The notes: a model not told the origin generated them from the sequence alone. A DNA stretch of 22,535 nucleotides from Ilumatobacteraceae bacterium (GCA_030727685.1 JANRBC010000084.1:1-22535), one strand, 5' to 3'. Counted from the first letter of the stretch, positions 1 through 9,247 are shown. Numbers and translations are program-made.

Positions 1-849
1 ATTCACGGCATGCATCACGAGCAAGACATGCGAAAAATGGGCGCCTTGCGCAAGGCGATGCCAATCACTGGCTTTACTTTCATTATTGGTTGGCTGGCAA
101 TTGCGGGCGTGCCACCATTCGCGGGGTTTTGGTCCAAAGACGAAATTTTGCTTTACGTTTATGCGAATAACCCGGCGTTGTATGTCGTTGGTTTAGTTAC
201 TGCGTTGCTCACGGCTTATTACATGACTCGTCAAGTGATCATGGTGTTTTACGGCAAGGCACGCTGGAACGACCACAGCGAAGACCACGGCGCACACGGT
301 GAAATTTCTCCACACGAAAGCCCGAAAGTGATGTTGATTCCCCTTGTCGTGTTGGCGGTGCTTTCGATTTTTGGTGGAGCGATGCAGTTGCCGTTCAGCA
401 AAAAACTTCACTTTCTAGAAAACTGGCTAGCACCGGTAGTAGAAGAGTCAGAAGCCTATATCGGCAAAACTTGGGCGTACCAAAACAAATATCTGCTTTT
501 AGTTGTGGCGATAGTTGTCGCGTTGACAGGCATCTTGATTTCAATTGCCGTTTACGCGAAAGAAAAGTTCAAGGTTGTCGAGCCAAAAATTCTCGAACAA
601 GCATGGAAGTACGACGCGACAGTTAGTCGAGTTGTCGGTGGTCCTGGCGCCTCGGCGTTTAACTTGATCGCGTGGATTGATGCAAACATTGTTGATGGCA
701 TCGTCAACGGAGTCGGCGAATCTATTCGTGGCGTGGCTGGATCGACGCGTCGCATTCAAAGCGGATTTGTTCGTACTTATGCGCTGCTCATCAGTCTCGG
801 CACGTTGTTGATATTGGCTTGGTTCTTGTTGCGTGGAGTATTGCTGTGA
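1..849 (+). CDS. nuoL: NADH-quinone oxidoreductase subunit L, 3' part (first nuo locus)
   Basis: This is the C-terminal part of the large antiporter-like proton-pumping subunit of complex I. The reading frame is open from base 1, so the gene begins upstream of the window and the ATG at 10 is internal. The first visible residues contain EQDMRKMG, followed by FAGFWSKDEI and YYMTRQVIMVFYG, all hallmarks of NuoL. A His-rich loop (HSEDHGAHGEISPHESP) follows, then the long lateral-helix region and a last membrane helix. It ends in TGA overlapping the GTG start of nuoM. Its relation to the full-length nuoL at 16097-18391 is paralogous: both share the family motifs but the loops and C-termini differ widely. 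The subunit identity is certain; which complex it belongs to depends on the unseen upstream genes. Confidence 0.96.
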   Translation: MHGMHHEQDMRKMGALRKAMPITGFTFIIGWLAIAGVPPFAGFWSKDEILLYVYANNPALYVVGLVTALLTAYYMTRQVIMVFYGKARWNDHSEDHGAHGEISPHESPKVMLIPLVVLAVLSIFGGAMQLPFSKKLHFLENWLAPVVEESEAYIGKTWAYQNKYLLLVVAIVVALTGILISIAVYAKEKFKVVEPKILEQAWKYDATVSRVVGGPGASAFNLIAWIDANIVDGIVNGVGESIRGVAGSTRRIQSGFVRTYALLISLGTLLILAWFLLRGVLL

Positions 850-2354
850 TTGCGGCATCAAGCGAGGTGTTGAGTTTTCCGATTCTCTCGGCGCTTGTCG
901 TTTTACCTCTTTTGGGTTCGATCATTGTTGCAATGTTGGGCAAGTCTCGACCTGAGTGGGTCAAACTTGGCGCACTCGTTTCAAGCGTTACAACAGGTGC
1001 TCTTTCACTTTGGCTATTGGCTGCGTTCAAGTCTGGCGAGGCGGGTTTTCAGTTTGTATCACAACATCTTTGGATCTCGCAGTGGGGCATTTCATGGCAC
1101 CTCGGAGTTGATGGCATCTCGCTGTTTTTGGTTGTGCTCACCGGCATTTTGTTTCCGTTAGTAATCGTCGGTATTGATCCGCATCACAACGAAACTTCTT
1201 ATTTTGCATGGATGCTTTTGTTGCAGGCCGGAGTAATGGGCTCGTTCCTCGCACTTGACTTGTTCTTATTTTTTGTGATGTTCGAAATTGTTTTGGTACC
1301 TATGTATTTCTTGATCGGCGGTTGGGGTTATGACCAACGTGTATATGCAGCCACAAAGTTCTTCTTGTACACGATGGCGGGCTCAGCATTCATGCTCGTT
1401 GGCATCATCGCAACAGTTGCGCTCGCGCAGCGCGACCTCGGTGTCATAACTTTCGACGTCGTCAAGATCGCTGAGGGCGCGAGTTTTTCAACCAACGCAG
1501 CTCGATGGCTGTTTGTTTCTTTTGCGATCGCTTTTGCCGTCAAAGTGCCACTGTTTCCATTTCATACTTGGTTGCCTGATGCACACACTCAGGCTCCAAC
1601 CGGTGGCTCGGTGATTTTGGCCGGCGTGTTGCTGAAGATGGGCACCTATGGTTTCTTGCGGTTTGGCGTTTATTTGTTTCCACAGGCGGCGATGTGGGCG
1701 CGACCGGTTTTGTTAACTCTGGCAGTCATTGGCGTTATCTACGGTGCAATCGCCGCAACGATGCAGAGCGATCTAAAGCGACTAGTTGCTTACTCTTCGG
1801 TTGCTCACCTTGGCTTCATCGTTTTGGGCACCTTTGCTCTTAGTTCACAAGCAGTAACCGGTGCTGTGATTCAGATGGTCAATCATGGTGTTTCGACTGG
1901 TGCCCTGTTTTTATTGGTGGGCATGATTTACGAACGACGACACACGAGAGAGATTGCCGAGCTTCGTGGCATTCAACATGTCGCCCCTATTTTTGCGGGT
2001 GTGTTTACCGTTGTGATGCTTTCGTCAATTGGTTTGCCGGGCTTGAACGGATTCGTTGGTGAGTTTTTGATTTTGATCGGTTCATTCGAATCAGCGCGGT
2101 GGTGGACAATCGTGGCTACTGTCGGCGTGGTGTTGTCGTCTCTTTATTTGTTATGGGCCTATCAGCGAGTGTTTCACGGTGAGCCAGATGAAGCCAATTC
2201 ATCTTTCAAAGAGCTCAACGCGAAAGAGGGATTGTTGATGGCTGTTTTCGTGGCGATCATTTTGTTCACCGGCATTTATCCAAAGCCGATGCTCGAGCGC
2301 ATTGAGCCAAGTGTCAACTCATTTATTGAACATGTTGAAGGGCGAACAAAGTGA
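846..2354 (+). CDS. nuoM: NADH-quinone oxidoreductase subunit M (first nuo locus)
   Basis: Antiporter-like membrane subunit of complex I, 502 residues, the usual family length, with about 14 membrane segments. I place the start at GTG 846, which overlaps the nuoL stop (GTGA) and has GGAG at 835-838 seven bases upstream. A TTG at 819 would also be in frame but would overlap nuoL more. Proton-path residues are present: Glu147 in FVMFEIVLVPM, Lys233 in AVKVPLFPFHTW, and Lys264 in LLKMGTYGF. The signature HTWLPDAHTQAPTGGS is intact, as is PGLNGFVGEF near the C-terminus. It is followed by nuoN through another GTGA overlap. It is clearly divergent from the second NuoM at 18418-19959, so the two are old paralogues, not a recent copy. 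Confidence 0.97.
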   Translation: MIAASSEVLSFPILSALVVLPLLGSIIVAMLGKSRPEWVKLGALVSSVTTGALSLWLLAAFKSGEAGFQFVSQHLWISQWGISWHLGVDGISLFLVVLTGILFPLVIVGIDPHHNETSYFAWMLLLQAGVMGSFLALDLFLFFVMFEIVLVPMYFLIGGWGYDQRVYAATKFFLYTMAGSAFMLVGIIATVALAQRDLGVITFDVVKIAEGASFSTNAARWLFVSFAIAFAVKVPLFPFHTWLPDAHTQAPTGGSVILAGVLLKMGTYGFLRFGVYLFPQAAMWARPVLLTLAVIGVIYGAIAATMQSDLKRLVAYSSVAHLGFIVLGTFALSSQAVTGAVIQMVNHGVSTGALFLLVGMIYERRHTREIAELRGIQHVAPIFAGVFTVVMLSSIGLPGLNGFVGEFLILIGSFESARWWTIVATVGVVLSSLYLLWAYQRVFHGEPDEANSSFKELNAKEGLLMAVFVAIILFTGIYPKPMLERIEPSVNSFIEHVEGRTK

Positions 2355-3862
2355 ACGATCTATCAGCGTTTGCTGGCCCAAGTATTGATTGGTTTTCGAT
2401 ATCGCCAGTGTTGACGTTGTTGGCTGGCGCGCTTTTGTTGCTTTTGGTTGGCTCGCTGACAAATGAGTGGCCCAAGCATTGGTATTCGCTAACTGCGGCT
2501 GCTACATCGATTGTGGCGATTACTTTGTCGGTTGTTTTGTGGCGTGACGTCAGCAATGACGGCGCAAGATTGTTGATTGGTGGATCGCTGACATTAGATC
2601 ACTTTGCGCTGCTCGGTTCGATTGCAGTTTGTGTTGCAGTGCTATTGGTGAGTTTGATCACGAGCGATTATCTCTCGCGTGACGGTTCTAACTCACCAGA
2701 AATCTACGCACTTTATTTGACCGCGGCGATTGGCGCAGTGGTGATGATTTCGTCCAATGACTTGGTGGTTTTGTTTTTGGGCCTCGAGACACTCAGTCTT
2801 TCGCTCTATCTGCTGGCAGCCAGCAACCGTCAAGAGTCAGCAAGCCAAGAAGCAGGATTGAAGTATTTCATCTTGGGCGGCTTCGCTTCGGCTTTTTTCT
2901 TGTACGGCGTTGCGTTGACCTACGGCGTCACCGGCACCACCCGCTTGGTTGATCTGAACACTGCGCTGACGTCGTATATTTCGGTGCCGCGCAATGATGT
3001 GATTTTGTTGATCGGTATCGGAATGATTCTGGTCGGGTTTGCATTCAAAGTTTCGCTGGCTCCGTTTCAAATGTGGACGCCAGATGTTTATCAGGGGGCT
3101 CCAACTCCGGTGACTGCGTTTATGGCATCCGTTGGCAAAGTGGCTGCGCTTGTTGCCTTAATGCGAGTCTTCGTAGTCGCGTTTCCGTCGCGCAGTGACG
3201 ATTGGGGTGTCGTTGTGTTGGTTCTCTCTGCGGCGACGCTCGTAGTTGGTTCGGTTGTCGCGATCGTGCAGACGAACATCAAGCGGATGCTTGCTTATTC
3301 TTCGATCAGTCACGCTGGCTTTATTTTGGTTGGTCTTGAAGCTGCGTCGCATCGCGACTCAGCTAATGCAGGCGACGGTCTTGTTGCCGTCGGCGTTTAT
3401 GTTGCTTTGTATGCAGCGCTTGTTGTTGGCACATTTGGTGTCGTCACAGTTGTTGCCCGAAATTCAAGCAGTGAAGCAAACTCGCTTGACGCTTTCAAGG
3501 GCTTGGCAAAAAATCAACCGATACTTGGCCTTGTCATGACGGTGTTTTTGTTGGCACAAGCCGGCATGCCCTTGACGAGTGGTTTTGTTGCCAAGTTCGG
3601 CGTTATTCAGTCGGCCGTTGCAGTCGGCAGTTATCAACTTGCGGTAATCGCCATGGTCTGTGCAGTTATTGCTGCTTTTGTTTACTTGCGCATCATGGTC
3701 AGCATGTGGCTCAGCGATGGCGCGACAACCGAAAAAGTCTCGGTGCCGATGCTCTCGCGAATTGCAATTGGTCTCGCGGTTGCGTTCACTCTTTTGATTG
3801 GCTTCTTGCCGAGTTTGATTCTTGATCTGACTTCTAATCTCGCCGAACTCGCCACCAAATAG
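2351..3862 (+). CDS. nuoN: NADH-quinone oxidoreductase subunit N (first nuo locus)
   Basis: Third antiporter-like subunit of complex I, 503 residues, polytopic throughout. It starts at GTG 2351 within the GTGA overlap with nuoM, and GAAGGG at 2338-2343 serves as ribosome site. Expected proton-channel residues are visible: Glu146 in FLGLETLSLSLYLLAA, Lys233 in GFAFKVSLAPF, Lys263 in ASVGKVAALVAL and Lys415 in SGFVAKFG. The motif that usually reads PFHxWxPD is PFQMWTPD here, with Gln240 in place of His; the second NuoN has His. The gene ends the first nuo locus. The next gene is convergent with only 10 bases between the stop codons, and no clear terminator hairpin is visible there. Confidence 0.97.
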   Translation: MNDLSAFAGPSIDWFSISPVLTLLAGALLLLLVGSLTNEWPKHWYSLTAAATSIVAITLSVVLWRDVSNDGARLLIGGSLTLDHFALLGSIAVCVAVLLVSLITSDYLSRDGSNSPEIYALYLTAAIGAVVMISSNDLVVLFLGLETLSLSLYLLAASNRQESASQEAGLKYFILGGFASAFFLYGVALTYGVTGTTRLVDLNTALTSYISVPRNDVILLIGIGMILVGFAFKVSLAPFQMWTPDVYQGAPTPVTAFMASVGKVAALVALMRVFVVAFPSRSDDWGVVVLVLSAATLVVGSVVAIVQTNIKRMLAYSSISHAGFILVGLEAASHRDSANAGDGLVAVGVYVALYAALVVGTFGVVTVVARNSSSEANSLDAFKGLAKNQPILGLVMTVFLLAQAGMPLTSGFVAKFGVIQSAVAVGSYQLAVIAMVCAVIAAFVYLRIMVSMWLSDGATTEKVSVPMLSRIAIGLAVAFTLLIGFLPSLILDLTSNLAELATK

Positions 3863-3872
3863 TTTTCGGCGC

Positions 3873-4583
3873 TCAGCGCGCGATGGCGTCTACGAATCCG
3901 TTAAATAGGTTTTGTTGGTCGGGTTCAGTGTCGGCGTCGTCTTCGGGATGCCATTGAACACCAACAATCCATTTTTTTGCATTGTGTTCGACTGCTTCAA
4001 TTGTCTGGTCTGGTGCTCGACCAACGATAACGAGATTAGAAGCAAGTTTGTCGATTGCTTGATGGTGAAAAGAGTGCGATCGTTTCGGAGAAGTAGTTTT
4101 CATCGCCTTGGCAACTCTGCTTTTTGATTCGAGGTTTATCTCGTGGTATTTGTCCCAGTGGCTCTCACCATCGGTAAGCACATCGGCCAGGTGTTGGTGA
4201 AGTGTGCCGCCGAGTGCGACGTTCAAAATTTGGAGTCCGCGACAGATTGCTAAAACTGGTTTGTCTTGTTCGATGGCTGCGCGAATGACAGCGATTTCAA
4301 GGTCGTCGTGCTCGGTAGAGATGCCGTAGATCGAAGTGCTTCGAGGTTCTTGTCCGTAGCGATTCGGGTCAATGTCTCCGCCACCTTGAATAATGACGCC
4401 GTCAAAGCGTGCGACGAGTTCATGAGCAGCGGAAATTGTTTGCTCGATTGGTTGTGCCTGAACAACGACACCGCCAGCTCGAGCAACAGCCTCGCTATAG
4501 CGACGGCCAGTCGAAAAAGAGTCGCCACGCACGCCTTGTGAGTTTGTAGTGAGTTTTCCTGGCAACAAAATAATTGGTGTCAT
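3873..4583 (-). CDS. PuuD-like class I glutamine amidotransferase / gamma-glutamyl hydrolase
   Basis: A 236-residue member of the peptidase C26 / class I glutamine amidotransferase family. Related enzymes hydrolyse gamma-glutamyl bonds, for example gamma-glutamyl-GABA in putrescine catabolism. The catalytic triad is visible: Cys114 in LAICRGLQILNVALGG and His212/Glu214 in VQWHPED. The oxyanion segment IIQGGGDIDPNRY and the SFHHQAI motif (171-177) are typical of PuuD-like proteins. It begins 3 bases after the ilvA stop, so it is probably co-transcribed with ilvA. The substrate cannot be read from sequence and no other putrescine-pathway gene is nearby, so I do not assign the symbol puuD. It is convergent with the first nuoN. 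Confidence 0.85.
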   Translation of the reverse strand: MTPIILLPGKLTTNSQGVRGDSFSTGRRYSEAVARAGGVVVQAQPIEQTISAAHELVARFDGVIIQGGGDIDPNRYGQEPRSTSIYGISTEHDDLEIAVIRAAIEQDKPVLAICRGLQILNVALGGTLHQHLADVLTDGESHWDKYHEINLESKSRVAKAMKTTSPKRSHSFHHQAIDKLASNLVIVGRAPDQTIEAVEHNAKKWIVGVQWHPEDDADTEPDQQNLFNGFVDAIAR

Positions 4584-4586
4584 TTT

Positions 4587-5798
4587 TTAACTAGTCATTT
4601 CTGAGATTTCAAATCCCTCGGATTTGACGATGGTAATAATCTCAGCAGTGTGGTCGCGACCACGCACTTCAAGAACGACTTGAACGCCGGTTTCACGCAC
4701 ATGAAGATTTAAGCCTTCACGAACATGGCTAACTTCAATTATGTTTGCGCCAGATTTTGCTAAAACTGTCAGAAATTCGGCAAGAGCACCAGGCCGATCT
4801 GAGACTCGCGCGAAAAGCAGCGCGCGACGACCAGCTTTGGTTTCGTAGCGCCGAATCAGATTTGGGATTAGTCCAATATCAACGTTGCCGCCCGAAAGGA
4901 CGATGCATGTCTTGCCTTTCTTTGCAGGCTTGACCCGAGAATTCAGCAAAGCCGAGACGCCGACCGCGCCTCCGCCTTCGACATACATTTTCGATCGCTC
5001 TAAGAGAATCATCATCGCGTCAGCGACGTCGTCTTCGTCGACATCTACAAGCTCGTCAACCCAATCTGTTATCAGTGGGCGAGTGACATCGCCGGGTTGT
5101 TTGACCGCAATGCCGTCAGCCAAAGTCGGCACCGCACCAGCAGGAGCGCTGCCGTATATATATGGTGCGCACGAAGAAATTTGTACCCCAATCATTTTTA
5201 CTTCTGGTCGCTGTTGCTTAATCGCTAATGCAGTACCCGAGAGCAAACCGCCACCACCAAGCGGAATCACGACGAGTGAAAGATCTGAAATGTCTTCGAG
5301 AAGTTCGAGGCCGAGCGTGCCTTGTCCCGCGACTACATCGACATCGTCATAAGGATGACAAAACGCCATACCAGTTTCAAGTGCTCGTGATTTCGCCATG
5401 GCTACGGCTGTTTCGATACTTTCGCCGCCGTCGATGACGATGCCGCCGTAACTTTTGCATGCAGCAATTTTCGCCAGAGAAGCGCCACGCGGAATAAATA
5501 TTTCACACTTAACGCCAAAGTGCTGTGCGGCAAACGCTAAACCGGCAGCGTGGTTGCCTGCGCTTCCGGCGACGACGCCATGTTTCTTCAGATCGCCAAG
5601 GCGATGCAACTTGTTGATTGCGCCACGAATTTTAAATGCACCAGTTCTCTGCAAGTTTTCGGCCTTCAGTATTACTTGTCCGCCAAATTGCTGAGACAGA
5701 TAAGCCGACGGTGTTACTGGTGTGTGCTCAACCACCACACGCCCCACTTCGCGCGCCGCACGAATTGCGTCTAAGTCAATCCCCAGGTTTTTGCTCAT
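4587..5798 (-). CDS. ilvA: Threonine ammonia-lyase (threonine dehydratase) with C-terminal ACT domain
   Basis: PLP-dependent enzyme converting threonine to 2-oxobutanoate and ammonia, the first step of isoleucine synthesis, or threonine catabolism in TdcB-like forms. The 403-residue length matches the medium form: a catalytic domain plus one ACT domain. The PLP lysine is Lys56 in TGAFKIRGA; SAGNHAAG (79-86) and the phosphate loop GGGGLLSG (181-188) are intact. The ACT domain covers about 325-403 with SDRPGALAEF near its start and probably binds an amino-acid effector. It lies between the membrane protein gene (25 bases upstream) and the amidotransferase gene. No good Shine-Dalgarno precedes ATG 5798. 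Whether it is biosynthetic or catabolic is not decided by sequence. Confidence 0.93.
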   Translation of the reverse strand: MSKNLGIDLDAIRAAREVGRVVVEHTPVTPSAYLSQQFGGQVILKAENLQRTGAFKIRGAINKLHRLGDLKKHGVVAGSAGNHAAGLAFAAQHFGVKCEIFIPRGASLAKIAACKSYGGIVIDGGESIETAVAMAKSRALETGMAFCHPYDDVDVVAGQGTLGLELLEDISDLSLVVIPLGGGGLLSGTALAIKQQRPEVKMIGVQISSCAPYIYGSAPAGAVPTLADGIAVKQPGDVTRPLITDWVDELVDVDEDDVADAMMILLERSKMYVEGGGAVGVSALLNSRVKPAKKGKTCIVLSGGNVDIGLIPNLIRRYETKAGRRALLFARVSDRPGALAEFLTVLAKSGANIIEVSHVREGLNLHVRETGVQVVLEVRGRDHTAEIITIVKSEGFEISEMTS

Positions 5799-5823
5799 AT
5801 TTGCTGCGGTTTAAAACTATCGG

Positions 5824-8184
5824 TTAGTTGAGCTTGATGATTGCGTATGAATCGTTCGAGTATTCAATCGTGCCGTATTTTTGCCAATCTTGCGAAACAG
5901 TTAGTTCTTTGCGCAATAAAAACCACTCAACATTCGATTGCTTAAGTGACTCGCTAACTTCAACAGATGCAGACTTGGCAAAATTAACTGAATTCATCAC
6001 GCGTTCGGCAAGCCACGGTTGTAACGCATCACCATCGCTGACACCAACCCAGAAGTTGCCTGCCAAAAATCTTCGATCGACTAACGCGGTGAGCAATTTG
6101 TAACTGCCAGGGTTGCAATCATCTGTGCCTACCCACCGCAGCACCTGATCTCGTGTGCAGTTCATGCTGTACTCGACGCGTTTGAGCCAATCTGTTTGAG
6201 CGTCGCAGTCGGTTGATATCTCGGCACAAAAGTCGTTCGTGGCGAAAATTGCAGCCACTGGCGTGTTGTCGGTGATCCATTCTGATGCCGCAAGCAGATC
6301 AGGTCGATCTAGACCAGTTCTTGATTCATAATTTCGATTAAATTCTGGGTACTCATTTACGGCGTTTTGACTGAAGTTCACTGCGAAAAAGCCAACCGAC
6401 ATTGCCGCAATGCCGAAAAGTGCCAGTCGTGAAGCGGTCGTGCTTCTCTCAGTTTTTTGACTGACCAAGATGGCAGCAATCACGGCGGCGCCGATCGGCA
6501 CTAGTCCGACAAGTGAGGGGATAAGTCGCAAACCAATTGCAAACGTAGAGCCACTATTTAAATTTGGGACAAATGCTGAGGCGATTGCGCTGACTAGCCC
6601 TATGCCGATAATTAGGCCAACAAGTCTCTTGGATTTAATTGCTTGATTGAAGTTTGAAGCCAAGAGTGGGGCGATAAATACCAAAAGCAAACTAGACGCA
6701 GCGTGCGCGAAGAACAGCTCAACTGCGAACTCTCCCGATAAAAACATTGCTCCGCTGATGCCAGAAATTGCAACACCTAGAAGCAATATACGAAGACCTG
6801 GATTGTTAAATATTTTTTGTTTGTTTATAAGTGCAATTCCTAAAATCGGGAGGGAGAAGAATCCAAAAATAAAAATCACTGCTGCAAACCATCTGACTTG
6901 AAGTGAATATGGGCGGAAGTCTCCAGTAATTCCATTTACGAATGCCACTTGATCAATAATCATTCCGCGGGAGCTATCGCTGAGTCCGCCGATAATTACT
7001 ACGAAGCCGATGAACACTCCGAGAGTTGTGACAACCAATTGAATTACGCTTGTCGAAAATAATTTTCTTGTCTTGAGAATTGTGTAAACGGTTAGAAGTC
7101 CGCTAGATGCAGCAACAATTGCGCCATGTGGAACTTTTGCCCCAATCGCGCCGATACCAACTATTAAAAAAAGAATCAGCGCTCTTTTGGGCGCAGAGTG
7201 CTCGAAGATAATCACCAGGTAGACGAATGTCAGAAGAAGTAAAAGTCCGTACATCTGGCTTGGGCTTGGCGTATAACTGATACCAAAACCTCGGCCCCAT
7301 GTGGGAACTGTGTCGTAAGTTCCGATTATCAGCAAAGACGCGAAGATCACTTTTCGCGTGTATCCCAAGCGAGAGATGATTGCCCAGATAAGAAGAGCCG
7401 TGCCGAGGCTCACAACAAAGGGAATCACACGTGAGTTCATTACCCAATTAGGCGCCCCAGATACGCGCTCGAGCAGACCTGACCATGCGTAAACAAGCCA
7501 GTGATAATTAGTTGGCGTACCAACCGCATTGATGTTTTCTTGAGTGCCCCATACTTTGAGAGTTTGAGAGATCGCTTCGTTTAGCGCGAGATCAGAGTCT
7601 TCGATCCACCAACCATTGGGTCGCGTAAAAACTGAAACAATCGAAATCGGCGCACTGATAATCGCCGCAACTGCTGCATGACGACGATATTTCGCGAACT
7701 CGCACCAAACAACAGTTGCAATAATCAGGACGACCAGAGGCAACGCCCAGAACCAGTCACTTGATATGAATAGAAATCCGGCAGCAAGAATTATTAGCAA
7801 GTCGGTCAGACGAGTCCGAGTCTGAGTCTGTTGTGTGGCAACACTTAGAAAAAACTTCTTTGATTTTGGAATGAGCAACATCGTGAACAAAGAAAGCACC
7901 CATGCGTAATCGGCGATAAAAGTTTGTCGGAAGATTTGATCTAACGCGATGGTAAGAAGTGAGCCGATTACGAGACCAAGCCCGCAAAACTCTTGCCATG
8001 ATAAGTCAGTTTTATTGCTGAGCGCTACAAAAATTAGACCGCCTGTCAAAATCTGTACTGCAATAAAACCAGTTGAGACTAGGGCAACTTTTATTGGGGT
8101 GTCGGCGACAACAAGACCGAAGAGCAAAACTGCGAAAAATCCGAAAAAGACTTTCGGTACTTTTTCGGTAGCAGGTACAGCCAT
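5824..8184 (-). CDS. Large polytopic membrane protein, possibly a GT-C-type glycosyltransferase
   Basis: A 786-residue protein with roughly 14 or more hydrophobic segments between residues 10 and 605, followed by a soluble C-terminal domain (about 610-786). I do not recognise a named family. Two features recall multi-pass GT-C-type sugar transferases: an acidic loop motif WWIEDSD (192-198) after an early helix group, and NYHWLVYAWSG (226-236). In that class an acidic residue in an external loop is catalytic and the donor is a polyprenyl-linked sugar. The C-terminal domain holds four cysteines (653, 660, 676, 690), which could form disulfides if it faces outside. It is divergent from a GT2 gene of the kind that makes polyprenyl-phosphate sugars, which supports an envelope-glycan role. 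The middle of the gene looks more A+T-rich than its neighbours. Function is inferred, not shown. Confidence 0.72.
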   Translation of the reverse strand: MAVPATEKVPKVFFGFFAVLLFGLVVADTPIKVALVSTGFIAVQILTGGLIFVALSNKTDLSWQEFCGLGLVIGSLLTIALDQIFRQTFIADYAWVLSLFTMLLIPKSKKFFLSVATQQTQTRTRLTDLLIILAAGFLFISSDWFWALPLVVLIIATVVWCEFAKYRRHAAVAAIISAPISIVSVFTRPNGWWIEDSDLALNEAISQTLKVWGTQENINAVGTPTNYHWLVYAWSGLLERVSGAPNWVMNSRVIPFVVSLGTALLIWAIISRLGYTRKVIFASLLIIGTYDTVPTWGRGFGISYTPSPSQMYGLLLLLTFVYLVIIFEHSAPKRALILFLIVGIGAIGAKVPHGAIVAASSGLLTVYTILKTRKLFSTSVIQLVVTTLGVFIGFVVIIGGLSDSSRGMIIDQVAFVNGITGDFRPYSLQVRWFAAVIFIFGFFSLPILGIALINKQKIFNNPGLRILLLGVAISGISGAMFLSGEFAVELFFAHAASSLLLVFIAPLLASNFNQAIKSKRLVGLIIGIGLVSAIASAFVPNLNSGSTFAIGLRLIPSLVGLVPIGAAVIAAILVSQKTERSTTASRLALFGIAAMSVGFFAVNFSQNAVNEYPEFNRNYESRTGLDRPDLLAASEWITDNTPVAAIFATNDFCAEISTDCDAQTDWLKRVEYSMNCTRDQVLRWVGTDDCNPGSYKLLTALVDRRFLAGNFWVGVSDGDALQPWLAERVMNSVNFAKSASVEVSESLKQSNVEWFLLRKELTVSQDWQKYGTIEYSNDSYAIIKLN

Positions 8185-8227
8185 TGCTGAAAACTCTAGT
8201 ATTCGTGGATTGTAGGTAAGGTTAAGA
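8185..8227. promoter_or_regulatory. Divergent intergenic region with candidate promoters
   Basis: This 43-base gap separates two divergent transcription units and must hold promoters for both, or they lie within the coding ends. On the minus strand TACAAT (positions 8214-8209) is a good -10-like hexamer about 24 bases before the ATG at 8184, but I see no convincing -35. On the plus strand TAGTAT (8197-8202) is a weaker -10 candidate. AAGG at 8218-8221 is a plausible ribosome site for the glycosyltransferase GTG at 8228. Assignments are by eye only. Confidence 0.35.
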
Positions 8228-9247
8228 GTGGTGGAAACGCAGAGCGATAACCCGTTTTTGGCAACGATTTCGGTTGTTGTGCCTGTTTATCGGGGCGAAT
8301 CGACGATCGCGCGAGTGGTCGGCGAACTCGAAAGATTCACCAAACCCTCGACGACAATTAATGGTGTTGGCTATGTTGTCAGCGAAGTCTTGTTGGTAAA
8401 TGATTCTGGGCCTGACAATTCAGCAACTGTCATCAACGATCTTGCAGGCAAACACGATTGGGTGCGCCCAGTTTGGCTGTCGCGAAACTTCGGTCAGCAT
8501 GCAGCGACTTTGGCTGGCATGTCTTCGAGCACATCAGACTGGATTGTGACAATTGATGAAGACGGTCAACATGACCCGGGTCAAATTGCGCTACTACTCG
8601 ACAAAGCAGTTGAAGAGAATTCGTCGCTTGTGTATGCAAAGTTCGCGGGTGGCGCACCACACTCAAAATGGCGAAACATCTTTTCAACAACAGCAAAATG
8701 GTTTTATACAAAGTTCTTGTCACCCCAAGATGGAGAATTTTTCAGCAGTTTCCGTCTGATGTCGGGCGAAATTGGTCGAAGCGTCGGCGCATACGCAGGC
8801 TCGGGTGTCTATCTTGATGTTGCGCTGACATGGGTGGTCGAAAAGTCGGTAGTTTGCGAAATTCCGCCACGGGCTGAATATCCGCGACAAACAGGTTTTA
8901 CTTTCAAGCGGTTGCTGAGCCACTTTTTACGTTTGGTCCTGAGTTCAGGAACTCGACCGTTGCGGCTGGTCAGCATCATTGGCTCGCTTTCGTTTCTATT
9001 TGGTGTGTTGTATGCGGCCTATGTGCTTTATGGGCGAGTTGTCGATGGCGACTTGGTCGCAGGTTGGACGACCGTCGTAATTATTGTTTCGACCACGAGC
9101 GGTGTCATTTTGCTATCACTCGGAATTTTGGCCGAATATCTCGGCGTGGTGGTCAGAAACGCAATTGGGCGCCCGCTCTATTTGATTCGGTCAAACCCAA
9201 ATAACGATGCTTTGACTCGAGCACGCAACAGCAAAAATTCGCGTTAA
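8228..9247 (+). CDS. GT2 glycosyltransferase, ArnC/GtrB/DPM1-like, with two C-terminal membrane helices
   Basis: A 339-residue family 2 glycosyltransferase of the polyprenyl-phosphate sugar synthase type. Known relatives transfer a sugar from a nucleotide donor to polyprenyl phosphate on the inner face of the membrane. The N-terminal Rossmann-like part shows ISVVVPVYRGE (14-24), LLVNDSGPDNS (55-65) and the metal-binding IDEDGQHDP (109-117). SRNFGQHAA (85-93) is typical of the ArnC/GtrB group. Two hydrophobic helices (about 247-268 and 280-306) close the protein. The start is GTG 8228 (or the adjacent GTG 8231), with AAGG upstream. The stop overlaps the ATG of the next gene (TAATG), so the two are translationally coupled. 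The sugar is unknown. Confidence 0.88.
   Translation: MVETQSDNPFLATISVVVPVYRGESTIARVVGELERFTKPSTTINGVGYVVSEVLLVNDSGPDNSATVINDLAGKHDWVRPVWLSRNFGQHAATLAGMSSSTSDWIVTIDEDGQHDPGQIALLLDKAVEENSSLVYAKFAGGAPHSKWRNIFSTTAKWFYTKFLSPQDGEFFSSFRLMSGEIGRSVGAYAGSGVYLDVALTWVVEKSVVCEIPPRAEYPRQTGFTFKRLLSHFLRLVLSSGTRPLRLVSIIGSLSFLFGVLYAAYVLYGRVVDGDLVAGWTTVVIIVSTTSGVILLSLGILAEYLGVVVRNAIGRPLYLIRSNPNNDALTRARNSKNSR

Noticed and set aside
846..3862. Recent tandem duplication as the source of the two nuoMN pairs
   Set aside because: The two NuoM and two NuoN proteins differ along their whole length, with different loops and channel-motif residues, so any duplication is ancient or the sets have separate origins.
3863..3885. 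GCGC-TCA-GCGC hairpin at the convergent gene ends as a terminator
   Set aside because: The stem is only about four pairs and is not followed by a T run on either strand.
4885..5352. 155-codon Ser/Pro/Thr-rich open frame on the plus strand opposite ilvA
   Set aside because: Its composition reflects the reverse complement of conserved ilvA codons and there is no start signal.
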